NCBI GenBank assembly: GCA_947561585.1
Contig: CANNZV010000113.1
Coordinates: forward strand, 177,999 to 241,998
Reading direction: 5' to 3'
Source of the DNA: Caprella mutica
Taxonomy: Eukaryota > Arthropoda > Malacostraca > Amphipoda > Caprellidae
Length of the DNA: 64,000 nucleotides
Of this stretch, positions 1 to 11,338 are shown one piece after another (position 1 is the first letter of the stretch; every line of letters starts with the position of its first letter). The notes under the pieces were generated by a model that worked only from the letters and a program-made list of their open reading frames with translations, searched no databases and was not told the DNA's origin. Both the position numbers and the translations under genes were made by a program.

Positions 1-237
1 ATACCTGAAACTCTAGCTGAAACTCTAGCTGAAACTCTAGCTGAAACTCTAGATGAACTCTAGCTGAAACTCCTTCTGAAACTCTATCTGAAACTCTAGC
101 TGAAACTCTAGATGAACTCTAGCTGAAACTCCTTCTGAAACTCTATCTGAAACTCTAGCTGAAACTCTAGCCGAAACTCTAGATGAAACTCTAGCTGAAA
201 CTCTAGCTGAAACTCTAGCTGAAACTCTAGTTGAAAA
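1..237. repeat. 12-bp tandem array (GAAACTCTAGCT)
   Basis: About 20 imperfect copies of the 12-mer GAAACTCTAGCT, with variants such as GAAACTCCTTCT and an 11-nt GAACTCTAGCT. A longer period of 59 bp is also visible: the block starting at 52 recurs at 111. The array is cut by the left edge. A 64-codon open frame across it simply follows from a unit divisible by three and is not a gene. Confidence 0.95.
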
Positions 238-929
238 TTTCAAAGCTTTATGTATAGGTGTGTTTTAACTATATATTGATTACGTAAACTGTTCTATTGT
301 TAATAAAGATAAATTTCATTTCTTTTATTCTGCTATTGAATTGGCCAAAACATGTATTGATTATTTATATTGTTTAATCTTCTAAATACCTTGTAATTAA
401 CTCTTTATGAACTATATTAGTTTGAGAGTGGTGTGATAGAGTGTGACTGTATTATGTGAGTAGGGTTAGTATATTGGGGCCATAGTTTGAATATATAAAC
501 ACCTGCAGAAAATTATGAATCGTGTTATTTCATACCCAAATATCATAATTCTGCTCTATTGAAGTCCTACAATAAGTCTAGTCATATCGAACGAATCAGC
601 CCTTAAGTTGCATAAACGAAAAGATAAGTTTATTATTTTCTAGTCACGTTAGCTTCAGCTCTATGCCACTACACAGTTGTGATACGAGTCAATTTATAAA
701 CACATATAAAATTTTAGAATGCTCTTTGTGTGTGGATTTATACCTTTAGTTCTTAATGATTTCATTATTTGGAAGAACAATAGCATATACAATATTTCAA
801 ATTACTTTAAAATAATTTGGTACTATCGAGTAATTCTGGTTTAGTAAAAAATTAGAAAGACGATTGAAATTTATTTAATAGTTTTCAATATACAATATGG
901 TTCTATTCATTATGAGGGATTGAGTTATA
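238..929. other. AT-rich stretch, nothing recognised
   Basis: No long reading frame, RNA gene or clear repeat is visible. The composition is strongly AT-rich. Confidence 0.6.
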
Positions 930-1335
930 AATGACCTTGACCTTGACCTTTGACCGAATCGCTTTCAAATTTCTATCAGACGGTTCCTGGACATTGACCA
1001 ATTGTACCATCAAATTTCAAACAATTTGGTTGAATACTTTTTGAGTTATCGAGTTAGAAACGACCTTGACCTTGATCTTTTTTCTTTGACCCGATCGCTC
1101 CAAAAATCAAATAAAATTGTTCCTGTATATTGACCAATCGACCCACCAAGTTTCGTGCACTATGGTTTAATACTTTTTGAGTTATAAATGACCATGACCT
1201 TGACCTTTGACCAGGTCACTCCCAAAATTCTACCATCAGGTCACTGGACATGGACCAATTGTTTCACTAAATTTCAGGCAATTTGGCTGAAAAAATTTTC
1301 AGTTAAGCGAATAACAAGATGATAAATAAATAAAT
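930..1335 (+). repeat. Three direct copies of a ~130-bp dispersed repeat with TAAA-type tail
   Basis: Three diverged copies start near 930, 1043 and 1180. Each has a block like TGACCTTGACCTTTGACC, then 'CCTGGACATTGACCAATTG', then 'ATACTTTTTGAGTTAT'. The third is followed by GCGAATAACAAGATGATAAA and a short (TAAA)n run, which looks like the 3' end of a retroposon. A fourth copy, with the same tail, lies inverted at 6384-6560. The family was not identified. Confidence 0.8.
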
Positions 1336-1897
1336 ATATAATGAAATGCCGATGAAAATATGACCTTCCCGCATTCTGAAAAGGTAATAAAACATACAAA
1401 CGCATAAGGTAGGAAAATTATTATTTCCCTATAGATATCTGATTTACCAAAATCATATTAAGTAACAAAGCTAGAAAATCTTAAGACTTCTAACACCAAA
1501 TTTACCTGCTATTTGTGAGTGTAGCATTCAAATTTGGTGACTAAATGTTCGTTTGATTTGCTCTAATGTTCTTTGTAGTAACATGAATAAATTCTATAAT
1601 TACTATTGGAAATAGCAATCTATTTAATGTAATTAGCATTAATTTTAACGTTTGTTTTAAATAAGACAGCAACTGAAGGCGAGTGTGACGTCATGACTTT
1701 AGCGCTCTATTATATTGTATTTAATAACAAAATAATGAAAGAGTTTGATAATTAGTGAAGGAGTTTATATAGAAATGATTTACCAACACCGTAGTCTGGT
1801 TACGGCTTCGATATTTAGAGTTTTGAATATTTCTTCACTAAATTTATTTTCCCAAAGAATTAGCAGGATAAATATAAGTTCCAAGCGTAATGTAGTT
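1336..1897. other. AT-rich stretch
   Basis: No gene seen. It contains the palindrome TGACGTCA at 1686-1693, one of five such sites noticed in the window. Confidence 0.5.
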
Positions 1898-1971
1898 GGG
1901 CCGTGGTGGCCCAGGGGTTAGCGCGTTAGCCCCTGCCCGAAAAGACTCGGGTTCGATTCCCATTGCTGGCG
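1898..1971 (+). repeat. tRNA-like sequence (SINE-head type)
   Basis: An A-box-like TGGCCCAGGGGTTA and a canonical B box GGTTCGATTCC are about 30 bases apart, so pol III promoter elements are present. Only three base pairs can form in the T stem and the acceptor ends pair poorly, so this is probably not a working tRNA. The stretch CGAAAAGACTCGGGTTCGA is nearly the same in the tRNA-like sequence at 6080-6154, which suggests a shared tRNA-derived SINE family. Confidence 0.6.
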
Positions 1972-3223
1972 CTAGCTTTGAGAATCGAATTTAAAAAATG
2001 TAAATATATGTACATAGATGGGACTATACCATCATTTTTCAGCTTCTCTTTCTTGTCTCCTTCTTTTTAACTAGTAACTTTATTTCATTAAAGATAGGAA
2101 ATAATTTTGCTAGAGATGCAGTATAAATAAATATTATATTTTTAAAATTTTAACAATTATATTATATTCTTTTATAATTTTCTGTGCAGTCGATAGAGGG
2201 TGAACTATTTTTTAAATATTAAAATAAAACTCATTAAACTTGTTATCAACTACACAAATAATGTTATATCAATTAAATCAGGCAATAATTATGAAAAATG
2301 TTGTGCTTATTCTGATTGGAATGTAATTCAAATAATGGTTTCCATCTCCGTAGACTTATAAGAAAGCTGCCAATATCAGTGAATTCCATTTCTGGAGGTA
2401 CATCACAAAAGTAATGCATGTAAGTAATAACAAATGAACGCACATCATTGGAATAAAATGTGTTAATTATACTTACAAATTATAATATTTGTAGACTGTT
2501 CTATTTCTGTGGAGGAACTGAAAGTTATATATTTTTGTTATAATTTGGAATATTGACAATAATTTAGAACAACAAAACAATTACAACACTCTATTCAGCT
2601 TACAAAGAATGTGAAAAAGGAAGCTGAAGCAGCACCGGTGTACCTTGGTGGAGCTTTGACTTCAAAATAATTTTTTTAAATTTAAAACAAAATATGATTT
2701 TTTAATGGTAATAGAAAAATGAGTGACCACACGAGTTCAAGAATCAATCAATAAATTGACTCACAATAATATAATTCTATTCTTTTTATTTCCTATGCCA
2801 ATCTTACCCCTCCTAACCTCTGGGTTGAAAGTTTACTTACTAACTTAGGGTTTGGTTCTTGCGTGATTTAGAAATAATTTGAACGAAGCTCTGAGAATTA
2901 TCCTCAAATAAACATACAAAATAATAAACAATGCATTTAGTATGGACAAATTTTTAGCACGAAATAACATCTAATTATTGGTACAGGTAGATAGAGAATT
3001 AATGCAATAATAAAGTGAGTGACTTTATTACTAAATTAATGAGCTGAGAGTGACGTCACAGTAATTGAGGGAAATATATTTATCTGTACCTCCACCCAGC
3101 ATGTTATTTTCATTGCCCTGCATGTGACTCTATATGGCCACAGTTTTACGGAGTTAATTGTAGAACAAAATGAGTGGTGAGAGAAGAAAAATAATGAAGA
3201 GTTTAAAATTTGTGAAAAGTTTA
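1972..3223. other. AT-rich stretch, no gene recognised
   Basis: No convincing reading frame. It holds the motif TCTCCGTAGACTTA near 2345, which recurs near 3541 and 6278, and TGACGTCA at 3051-3058. Nothing else was identified. Confidence 0.5.
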
Positions 3224-3294
3224 GACCTCGCTGGGAATCGAACCCAGGTCATCAGATTTGAAGTCTGATGTGTTAGCCACTACACCACGAGGCC
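3224..3294 (-). tRNA. tRNA-like gene, anticodon UCA (opal-reading)
   Basis: The minus strand folds into a complete 71-nt cloverleaf. The acceptor stem GGCCTCG/CGAGGTC has seven pairs (one G-U), the D stem is GTGT/ACAC, the anticodon stem is TCAGA/TCTGA with loop CTTCAAA, and the T stem CTGGG/CCCAG is perfect around TTCGATT. The anticodon is TCA, which would read UGA. The variable loop is only 4 nt and the length 71 nt, so it is not a normal selenocysteine tRNA (about 90 nt with a long variable arm). A and B boxes are intact, and a TTTT pol III terminator follows within about 10 nt. It could be a suppressor-type tRNA, a tRNA whose anticodon has mutated, or the head of a SINE. The fold is seen directly; function is unknown. 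Confidence 0.7.
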
Positions 3295-3594
3295 TTGTTA
3301 AGTTATGGAAATAAACATAGTGTAGTTTTACTTATCTCCGAAAATAATAATATTTCTGAATTTGGTAAGTAATATGGATACGGTAATAAAATATTAAACC
3401 GAAAGATGGGGAAGGAAATTTCTGCAAAAATAAATCATTTTGACCCCAAATTAATTTGTAACGAATTTAACTACTTAAACTAATCTTATACTAATGTGAA
3501 TTAATAAAAAATTGAATGAATAGTCAAATGTTATTCTTTGTTACCGTAGACTTAACTTTTTGCATACTCTATTTTCTTATCGATTTTTCTGTTA
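3295..3594. other. AT-rich stretch
   Basis: Nothing recognised apart from the motif TTACCGTAGACTTA near 3541. Confidence 0.5.
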
Positions 3595-3826
3595 ATAAAT
3601 TACATTAAATTACATTAAAACATTAAATTACAATCATTAAATGACATTAAATCATTAAATTACATTGAATAATTTAATCACATTAAAACATTAAATTACA
3701 TTAAATTACATTGAATAATTTAATCACATTAAAACATTAAATTACATTAAATGACATAAAATCATTAAATTACATTAAATCATTAAATTACATTAAATCA
3801 TTAAATTACATTAAATCAGTAAACTA
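3595..3826. repeat. ATTAAATTACATTAAAT-type tandem array
   Basis: Imperfect tandem repetition of short blocks such as ACATTAAATCATTAAATT and ATTGAATAATTTAATC. The array is almost purely A and T with sparse C. No coding content. Confidence 0.9.
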
Positions 3827-3965
3827 CAAAGTGTACCTGAATTATTTTATTTTGATTTAATGAAGTTGAAATAATAAATATTGTCAGTATTAACAATTTT
3901 ATTCTTTAGTAATTTAGGCAATTTATTGAGATTTGAAATATGAAAAGTATCACTTATTGAAAAAA

Positions 3966-4508
3966 CAAGAATCTTCCGTAGGAATAGCACTGCATCATCC
4001 ACTTCTCGTAGGAATAGCACTGTATCATTCACTTCCTGTAGGAATAGCACAGCATTATTCACTTCTCGTAGGAATTGCACAGCATTATTCACTTCCCGTA
4101 GGAATAGCACAGCATTATTCACTTCTCGTAGGAATAGCACTGTATCATCCACTTCCCGTAGGAATAGCACTGTATCATCCACTTCCCGTAGTAATAGCAC
4201 TGTATCATCCACTTCCCGTAGTAATAGCACTGTATCATCCACTTCCCGTAGGAATAGCACTGTATCATCCACTTCCCGTAGTAATAGCACTGTATCATCC
4301 ACTTCCCGTAGGAATAGCACTGTATCATCCACTTCCCGTGGTAATAGCACTGTATCATCCACTTCCCGTAGGAATAGCACTGTATCGTCCACTTCCCGTG
4401 GTAATAGCACTGTATCATCCACTTCCCGTAGTAATAGCACTGTATCATCCACTTCCCGTGGTAATAGCACTGTATCAGCCACTACTCGTAGGAATAGCAC
4501 TGTAGCAC
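3966..4508. repeat. 30-bp minisatellite (about 18 copies)
   Basis: The unit TTCCCGTAGGAATAGCACTGTATCATCCAC is repeated about 18 times. Copies vary mainly at GTAGGAAT, GTAGTAAT and GTGGTAAT. Because the unit is 30 bp, one + frame and two minus frames stay open for 109-217 codons. These encode 10-residue repeats and have no flanking gene signals, so I treat them as by-products of the array. Confidence 0.95.
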
Positions 4509-5189
4509 TTCCATTACATTTTTTTTTAATCTACTGAAAAAGAAACCATTCCTTATTTAGTGTTCTATTATTTAAGATGTGTAAGTTAAATTGTTAGTGT
4601 ATCGTTAATATGTTAAGTTATCGGTTATGAAATCATTATGATTCTTCTTATATTTGCATTAGATATACCAAATATTTAGGAACATTACTTATCGTGTTTG
4701 TTCATACACATTGCATATCCCGTTTTCCATTACATTTCATAAGAATTAGGTACCAGTAAAGAGCAATTTTCCGCCCCGTGACGTCATCCATTTGTTTAGA
4801 ATACTGTCGAATATAGATCATACATTATCATTTAAGATAGCTGTATAAAGAACTACATATTACAAATATTATTCAAATAATCACATTATGAAAAATGAAA
4901 ACAATTTGCTACATCGATCAGTTTGATGCTTGAAATAGAAGAAATAAAATTCACATAAATAAAATTCACATATATACCTAGGTAGCAGCTGATATTCAAT
5001 TTATTAAATAAATTAATATAATTATGTAAAATAACTAAAATTCGTTACCAATTGATTATAAATATTCTAAATATAATTTATTTCGAATATTTATTCATAT
5101 TCCAACCCGTCAATATCAATATTAAAATCAATTATTATATTTCCAAAATATGTCATTTATTTTCGTGAGGAAAAATGATAACCAGTGTA
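4509..5189. other. AT-rich stretch
   Basis: No gene seen. It contains TGACGTCA at 4779-4786. Confidence 0.5.
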
Positions 5190-5770
5190 GAATTTTATTT
5201 TTCATTTTCTAATTTTCGTCATATCTTGAAAAATAATTCGATTTTCGAAAAACGGTTCACGCAGTTATTTTTGTAGACCATTTTTACATATTGTAGATAT
5301 TTTTTCGATCCGATTAATGCATATTTTATTTTTCATTTATTTCGTATGCTACCATGTATTTGCCGATTTGAATTAAATCCCTATGTATTCCATTAAAACT
5401 TAAAATTCGAATAATTCAAAAACCCGTTCGAATTTCTTAAAACAAATCTATAGCGTTCTGTAGGACCATAGGCCGGAGGTTTCCAGAAAATTTCAGCCCA
5501 TTCTGTTGGATAGTCTCTGAAAATATCCTGGAAAGTATGTCGAATTAATTCCTATGTATCCCATTATAAATCAAGTGTTAATAATTCGAAAACCCGTTCG
5601 AATATCGGAAAATACTTTTAACACGTTGAATTCGACACGACTTTCTAAAAAGTTGTAAATTTTCATATCTCTAGGCCTAACCGTTTGTGAGTAATATTGC
5701 TCCAAGTAACACACACACATACATACGTACACACAGACAGATCTAGCGTATTATATTATAGAGAAGATTA
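5190..5770. repeat. Diverged dispersed repeat with CA/TACA-rich end
   Basis: Two related blocks about 180 bp apart (near 5368 and 5540) share 'AATCCCTATGTATTCCATTA'-like and 'AAAACCCGTTCGAAT' sequence. The stretch ends in a CACACACATACATACGTACACACAGACAG run. This looks like an old retroposon or repeat tail. The family is unknown. Confidence 0.5.
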
Positions 5771-5885
5771 TGGCATTTCATATCTGTTACATTTATTGAG
5801 ACACCCTGTATATTCCATGTGTAATTTTACTGACAGTTTCTTCAATCTCAGAAAAATAGAAAATAGTTTGCAAATTAACTTGAGA

Positions 5886-5934
5886 TCTTAAGGGTGAAAA
5901 TTCAGTTCATTTCTTACGATTTTCACCCTTAAGA
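5886..5934. other. Perfect 16-bp stem-loop
   Basis: TCTTAAGGGTGAAAAT pairs perfectly with ATTTTCACCCTTAAGA around a 17-nt loop. It sits in an AT-rich region without a gene. It could be a remnant of a small inverted-repeat element. Confidence 0.8.
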
Positions 5935-6079
5935 GCAATTTATTAAAATTATTCGATAAACTGTGTATTCATGCTACGAGAATCACCTATGAAATATTTC
6001 TACTTGTTTAATTTTGTGACGTCACTCTGAACTCGATATATCTCTTAATATTAAAATGCCAATAAAAACAAAAAGTTCA

Positions 6080-6154
6080 CAGTCCTCAACTAGATTCGAA
6101 CCCGAGTCTCTTCGGGTGGAGGCTAGAACACTAACCACTGGACCACCAAGTCCC
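6080..6154 (-). repeat. tRNA-like sequence (SINE-head type)
   Basis: Read on the minus strand, an A-box-like TGGTCCAGTGGTTA and the B box GGTTCGAATC are present. The anticodon region and acceptor pairing are poor. CCCGAAGAGACTCGGGTTCGA nearly matches the tRNA-like sequence at 1898-1971. TGACGTCA lies just beyond its 3' side at 6017-6024. It is probably a tRNA-derived SINE head rather than a tRNA. Confidence 0.55.
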
Positions 6155-6383
6155 TGGTAGAAACTGATTGGAACTTATACTTAATGTTAAAAATTCTTCT
6201 GATAAAGAAATTCTTTTATTTTGTAAATTTTAGACAACACTTGAGGAATATTGAAGTAAATCAAATATTGGTTTCATTTACCGTAGACAAAAATATAAAA
6301 TATATCTTCAGCTCTTTAGTATAATGAGTGTTTCACAATCAAAAATTATTATTACTTTCACAATTTGCGGAAGGTTATGCTTT

Positions 6384-6560
6384 GGTCTGTATTTATTTAT
6401 GGATATTTCATTCTGTTATTCGCATAACTCAAAAAGAATTGAAACAAATTGTCTGATATTTGATATTAGGATTGGTCAATATCCAGGAACCATTTGGTTG
6501 AATTATGGAAGCGATCAGTTCAAAGGTCAAAGTTATTTACAACTCAAGGATTATTGTGAT
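6384..6560 (-). repeat. Inverted fourth copy of the GACCTTTGACC dispersed repeat
   Basis: The reverse complement reads TTTGAACTGATCGCTTCC, then TGGTTCCTGGATATTGACCA, then TTCTTTTTGAGTTATGCGAA and a short TAAATAAATA tail. This matches the units at 930-1335 over their whole length. An 81-codon open frame across it is therefore repeat sequence, not a gene. Confidence 0.75.
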
Positions 6561-6969
6561 CACGTTTAGTAGTTAGCTGAACGACAAAAGGTTATAAAAA
6601 CACTGTAATCTGAGTAATTTTCTTAGACAAAAGGGTTTTTTCTACCTCTTTTTTTTCTTTTTCTATTATTTCCAACTTTCACCTAATTTTTTTTTTCACC
6701 TCATTTTTATTTTTATTTTATTTTTCACCCTTTTCTTCTTTCACATTATTTTTATTTTCACATCTTATTCTATTTCTATTTTCAATTACTTTTCTATTCT
6801 CCCATCACGTTCTATTTTCAATTAATTTCTATTTCCCCTTAATTCTATAGAGTCTAACACGCGCTACTTTTACTTCTTCTTTCTTCGCGTTTTATTAACG
6901 CAGCTTTGGCTTCCCTTCAGAACGCATGAACCTTTTTATATATTTGCTCTTCTAGCATTTTTTTTTTTT
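6561..6969. repeat. Pyrimidine-rich low-complexity stretch
   Basis: From about 6637 to 6850 the + strand is almost only T and C (runs such as CTCTTTTTTTTCTTTTTC). No gene was recognised. Confidence 0.8.
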
Positions 6970-6970
6970 G

Positions 6971-7042
6971 CCTGGGCTGGGAATCGAACCTGAGTCTTTT
7001 GGTTGCGTAGCCGGTACGCTAACCACCCGTCCACAGGGCCCC
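6971..7042 (-). repeat. tRNA-like sequence (SINE-head type)
   Basis: The minus strand carries an A-box-like GACGGGTGGTTAGCG and the B box GGTTCGATTCC, with AAAAGACTCAGGTTCGATTCC as in the other tRNA-like sequences. Outside the T arm the cloverleaf does not close well. A T-rich tract lies next to it. It is probably a tRNA-derived SINE head. Confidence 0.5.
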
Positions 7043-7205
7043 GATGAACTGCAGCCTAAATGTTCTATATGTCTTACTTTTTGAAGAAAAAATTAGAAAA
7101 ATGTATACGAATTTTTTATGGGGTGGGTTTCAAGTTATCGAACAGCACTACATTGTCGAGCATAGAATAATTTTTTATATATCATTTTAAATTTTAAGGG
7201 TGCAA

Positions 7206-10200
7206 GTTCAATAAATGGATTGTGTCTGTCTGTCAGTCACACGAAGTAATTCTGATATCAGTTCAATAAATGGATAGTGTCTGTCTGTCAGTCACACTAA
7301 GTAATTCTGAAATCAGTTCAATAAATGGATAGTGTCTGTCTGTCAGTCACACTAATTAATTCTGATATCAGTTCAATCAATGGATAGTGTCTGTCTGTCA
7401 GTCACACTAAGTAATTCTGATATCAGTTCAATAAATGGATAGTGTCTGTCTGTCAGTCACACTAATTAATTCTGATATCAGTTCAATCAATGGATAGTGT
7501 CTGTCTGTCAGTCACACTAAGTAATTCTGATATCAGTTCAATAAATGAATAGTGTCTGTCTGTCAGTCACACTAAGTAATTCTGATATCAGTTCAATAAA
7601 TGGATAGTGTCTGTCTGTCAGTCACACTAAGTAATTCTGATATCAGTTCAATAAATGGATAGTGTCTGTCTGTCAGTCACACTAAGTAACTCTGATATCA
7701 GTTCAATAAATGGATAGTGTCTGTCTGTCAGTCACACTAAGTAATTCTGATATCAGTTCAATAAATGGATAGTGTCTGTCTGTCAGTCACACTAAGTAAT
7801 TCTGATATCAGTTCAATAAATGGATAGTGTCTGTCTGTCAGTCACACTAAGTAACTCTGATATCAGTTCAATAAATGGATAGTGTCTGTCTGTCAGTCAC
7901 ACTAAGTAATTCTGATATCAGTTCAATAAATGGATAGTGTCTGTCTGTCAGTCACACTAAGTAACTCTGATATCAGTTCAATAAATGGATAGTGTCTGTC
8001 TGTCAGTCACACTAAGTAATTCTGATATCAGTTCAATAAATGGATAGTGTCTGTCTGTCAGTCACACTAAGTAATTCTGATATCAGTTCAATAAATGGAT
8101 AGTGTCTGTCTGTCAGTCACACTAAGTAACTCTGATATCAGTTCAATAAATGGATAGTGTCTGTCTGTCAGTCACACTAAGTAATTCTGATATCAGTTCA
8201 ATAAATGGATAGTGTCTGTCTGTCAGTCACACTAAGTAACTCTGATATCAGTTCAATAAATGGATAGTGTCTGTCTGTCAGTCACACTAAGTAATTCTGA
8301 TATCAGTTTAATAAATGGATAGTGTCTGTCTGTCAGTCACACTAAGTAATTCTGATATCAGTTCAATAAATGGATAGTGTCTGTCTGTCAGTCACACTAA
8401 GTAATTCTGATATCAGTTCAATAAATGGATAGTGTCTGTCTGTCAGTCACACTAAGTAACTCTGATGTCGGTTCAATAAATGGATAGTGTCTGTCTGTCA
8501 GTCACACTAATTAATTCTGATATCAGTTCAATAAATGGATAGTGTCTGTCTGTCAGTCACACTAAGTAACTCTGATATCAGTTCAATAAATGGATAGTGT
8601 CTGTCTGTCAGTCACACTAAGTAATTCTGATATCAGTTCAATAAATGGATAGTGTCTGTCTGTCAGTCACACTAAGTAATTCTGATATCAGTTCAATAAA
8701 TGGATAGTGTCTGTCTGTCAGTCACACTAAGTAACTCTGATATCAGTTCAATAAATGGATAGTGTCTGTCTGTCAGTCACACTAAGTAATTCTGATATCA
8801 GTTCAATAAATGGATAGTGTCTGTCTGTCAGTCACACTAAGTAATTCTGATATCAGTTCAATAAATGGATAGTGTCTGTCTGTCAGTCACACTAAGTAAC
8901 TCTGATATCAGTTCAATAAATGGATAGTGTCTGTCTGTCAGTCACACTAAGTAATTCTGATATCAGTTCAATAAATGGATAGTGTCTGTCTGTCAGTCAC
9001 ACTAAGTAACTCTGATATCAGTTCAATAAATGGATAGTGTCTGTCTGTCAGTCACACTAAGTAATTCTGATATCAGTTCAATAAATGGATAGTGTCTGTC
9101 TGTCAGTCACACTAAGTAATTCTGATATCAGTTCAATAAATGGATAGTGTCTGTCTGTCAGTCACACTAAGTAACTCTGATATCAGTTCAATAAATGGAT
9201 AGTGTCTGTCTGTCAGTCACACTAAGTAATTCTGATATCAGTTCAATAAATGGATAGTGTCTGTCTGTCAGTCACACTAAGTAACTCTGATATCAGTTCA
9301 ATAAATGGATAGTGTCTGTCTGTCAGTCACACTAAGTAATTCTGATATCAGTTTAATAAATGGATAGTGTCTGTCTGTCAGTCACACTAAGTAATTCTGA
9401 TATCAGTTCAATAAATGGATAGTGTCTGTCTGTCAGTCACACTAAGTAATTCTGATATCAGTTCAATAAATGGATAGTGTCTGTCTGTCAGTCACACTAA
9501 GTAACTCTGATGTCGGTTCAATAAATGGATAGTGTCTGTCTGTCAGTCACACTAATTAATTCTGATATCAGTTCAATAAATGGATAGTGTCTGTCTGTCA
9601 GTCACACTAAGTAATTCTGATATCAGTTCAATAAATGGATAGTGTCTGTCTGTCAGTCACACTAAGTAACTCTGATATCAGTTCAATAAATGGATAGTGT
9701 CTGTCTGTCAGTCACACTAAGTAATTCTGATATCAGTTCAATAAATGGATAGTGTCTGTCTGTCAGTCACACTAAGTAATTCTGATATCAGTTCAATAAA
9801 TGGATAGTGTCTGTCTGTCAGTCACACTAAGTTATTTTGATATCAGTTCAATAAATGGATAGTGTCTGTCTGTCAGTCACACTAATTAATTCTGATATCA
9901 GTTCAATGAATGGATTGTGTCTGTCTGTCAGTCACACTAAGTAATTCTGATATCAGTTCAATAAATGGATTGTGTCTGTCTGTCAGTCACACTAAGTAAT
10001 TCTGATATCAGTTCAATAAATGAATAGTGTCTGTCTGTCAGTCACACTAAGTAATTCTGATATCAGTTCAATAAATGGATAGTGTCTGTCTGTCAGTCAC
10101 ACTAAGTAATTCTGATATCAGTTCAATAAATGGATAGTGTCTGTCTGTCAGTCATACTAAGTAATTCTGATATCAGTTCAATAAATGGATAGTGTCTGTC

Positions 10201-10540
10201 TGTCAGTCACACTAAGTTATTTTGATATCAGTTCAATAAATGGATAGTGTCTGTCTGTCAGTCACACTAAGTAATTCTGATATCAGTTCAATTAATGGAT
10301 AGTGTCTGTCTGTTAGTCACGCTAATTAATTCTGATATCAGTTCAATAAATGGATAGTATCTGTCTGTCAGTCACACTAAGTAATTCTGATATCAGTTCA
10401 ATAAATGGATAGTGTCTGTCTGTCAGTCACACTAAGTAATTCTGATATCAGTTCAATAAATGGATAGTGTCTGTCTGTCAGTCACACTAAGTTATTCTGA
10501 TATCAGTTCAATAAATGGATAGTGTCTGTCTGTCAGTCAC
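7206..10540. repeat. 55-bp satellite, about 60 copies, with higher-order structure
   Basis: The unit TTCTGATATCAGTTCAATAA...TCAGTCACACTAAGTAA is 55 bp and is repeated about 60 times with few changes. Marker variants show a larger duplication: GTTTAATAAATGG at 8306 and 9351, and CTGATGTCGGTTC near 8466 and 9511, are both exactly 1,045 bp (19 units) apart. A TTATTTTGA variant occurs at about 9832 and 10217 (7 units). The ends are more diverged than the middle, as expected for unequal exchange. Confidence 0.97.
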
Positions 10541-11338
10541 ATCATAATCGTTCATTGTCTACCATAATCTTTCAATGCCCACCATAATCTTTCATTGTCC
10601 CTCATAATCTTTCATTGCCCACCATAATCTTTCATTGCCATTCATAATCTTTCATTGTCCACCATAATCATTCATTGCCCACCATAATCTTTCATTGTTC
10701 ACCATAATCATTCATTGTTCACCATAATCTTTCATTGTTCACCATAATCTTTCATTGACTACCATAAATTTCCCTTGACTACCATAATCTTTCATTGACA
10801 ACCATAATCTTTTATTGCCCCCATAATCTTTCATTGCCCACCATAATCATTCATTGCCCACCATAAAATTTCATTGCCTACCATAAACTTTCATTGCCCA
10901 CCATAATCTTTCATTGCCTACCATAATTTTTCATTGCCCACCATAATCATTCATTGCCCACCATAATCTTTCATTGCCCACCATAATCTTTCATTGCCCA
11001 CCATAATCTTTCATTGCCCACCATATCTTTCATTGCCCACCATAATTTTTCATTGCCTACCATAATCATTCATTGCCCACCATAGTCATTCTTTGCCCAC
11101 CATAATCTTCCATTGCCCATCATAATCCTTCATTGCCCACCTTAATTTTTATTGCCCACCATAATCATTCATTGCCCACCATAATCTTTCATTGCCCACC
11201 ATAATCTTTCATTGCCAGCATAATCATTCATTGCCCACTATAATATTTCATTGCCTACCATAATCTTTCATTGCCCACCATAATCTTCCATTGCCCATCA
11301 TAATCATTCATTGCCCAAAATAATCATTCATTTCCCAT
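10541..11338. repeat. 20-bp satellite (TTTCATTGCCCACCATAATC), about 40 copies
   Basis: It begins abruptly where the 55-bp satellite stops. The units are 20 bp with modest variation, for example AATCATTCATTGCCCACCAT. The array ends directly against the 5' end of LINE copy A at about 11339. Confidence 0.97.

Noticed and set aside
3224..3294. Selenocysteine tRNA
   Set aside because: The anticodon fits, but the length and the 4-nt variable loop do not.
3847..4505. Open frames of 190-217 codons over the 30-bp minisatellite
   Set aside because: They follow from a 30-bp unit without stops, and occur on both strands.
6324..6569. 81-codon frame on the + strand
   Set aside because: It lies across the inverted copy of the dispersed GACCTTTGACC repeat.
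7206..11338. CRISPR-like regular arrays
   Set aside because: The units are contiguous without unique spacers, so they are satellites.
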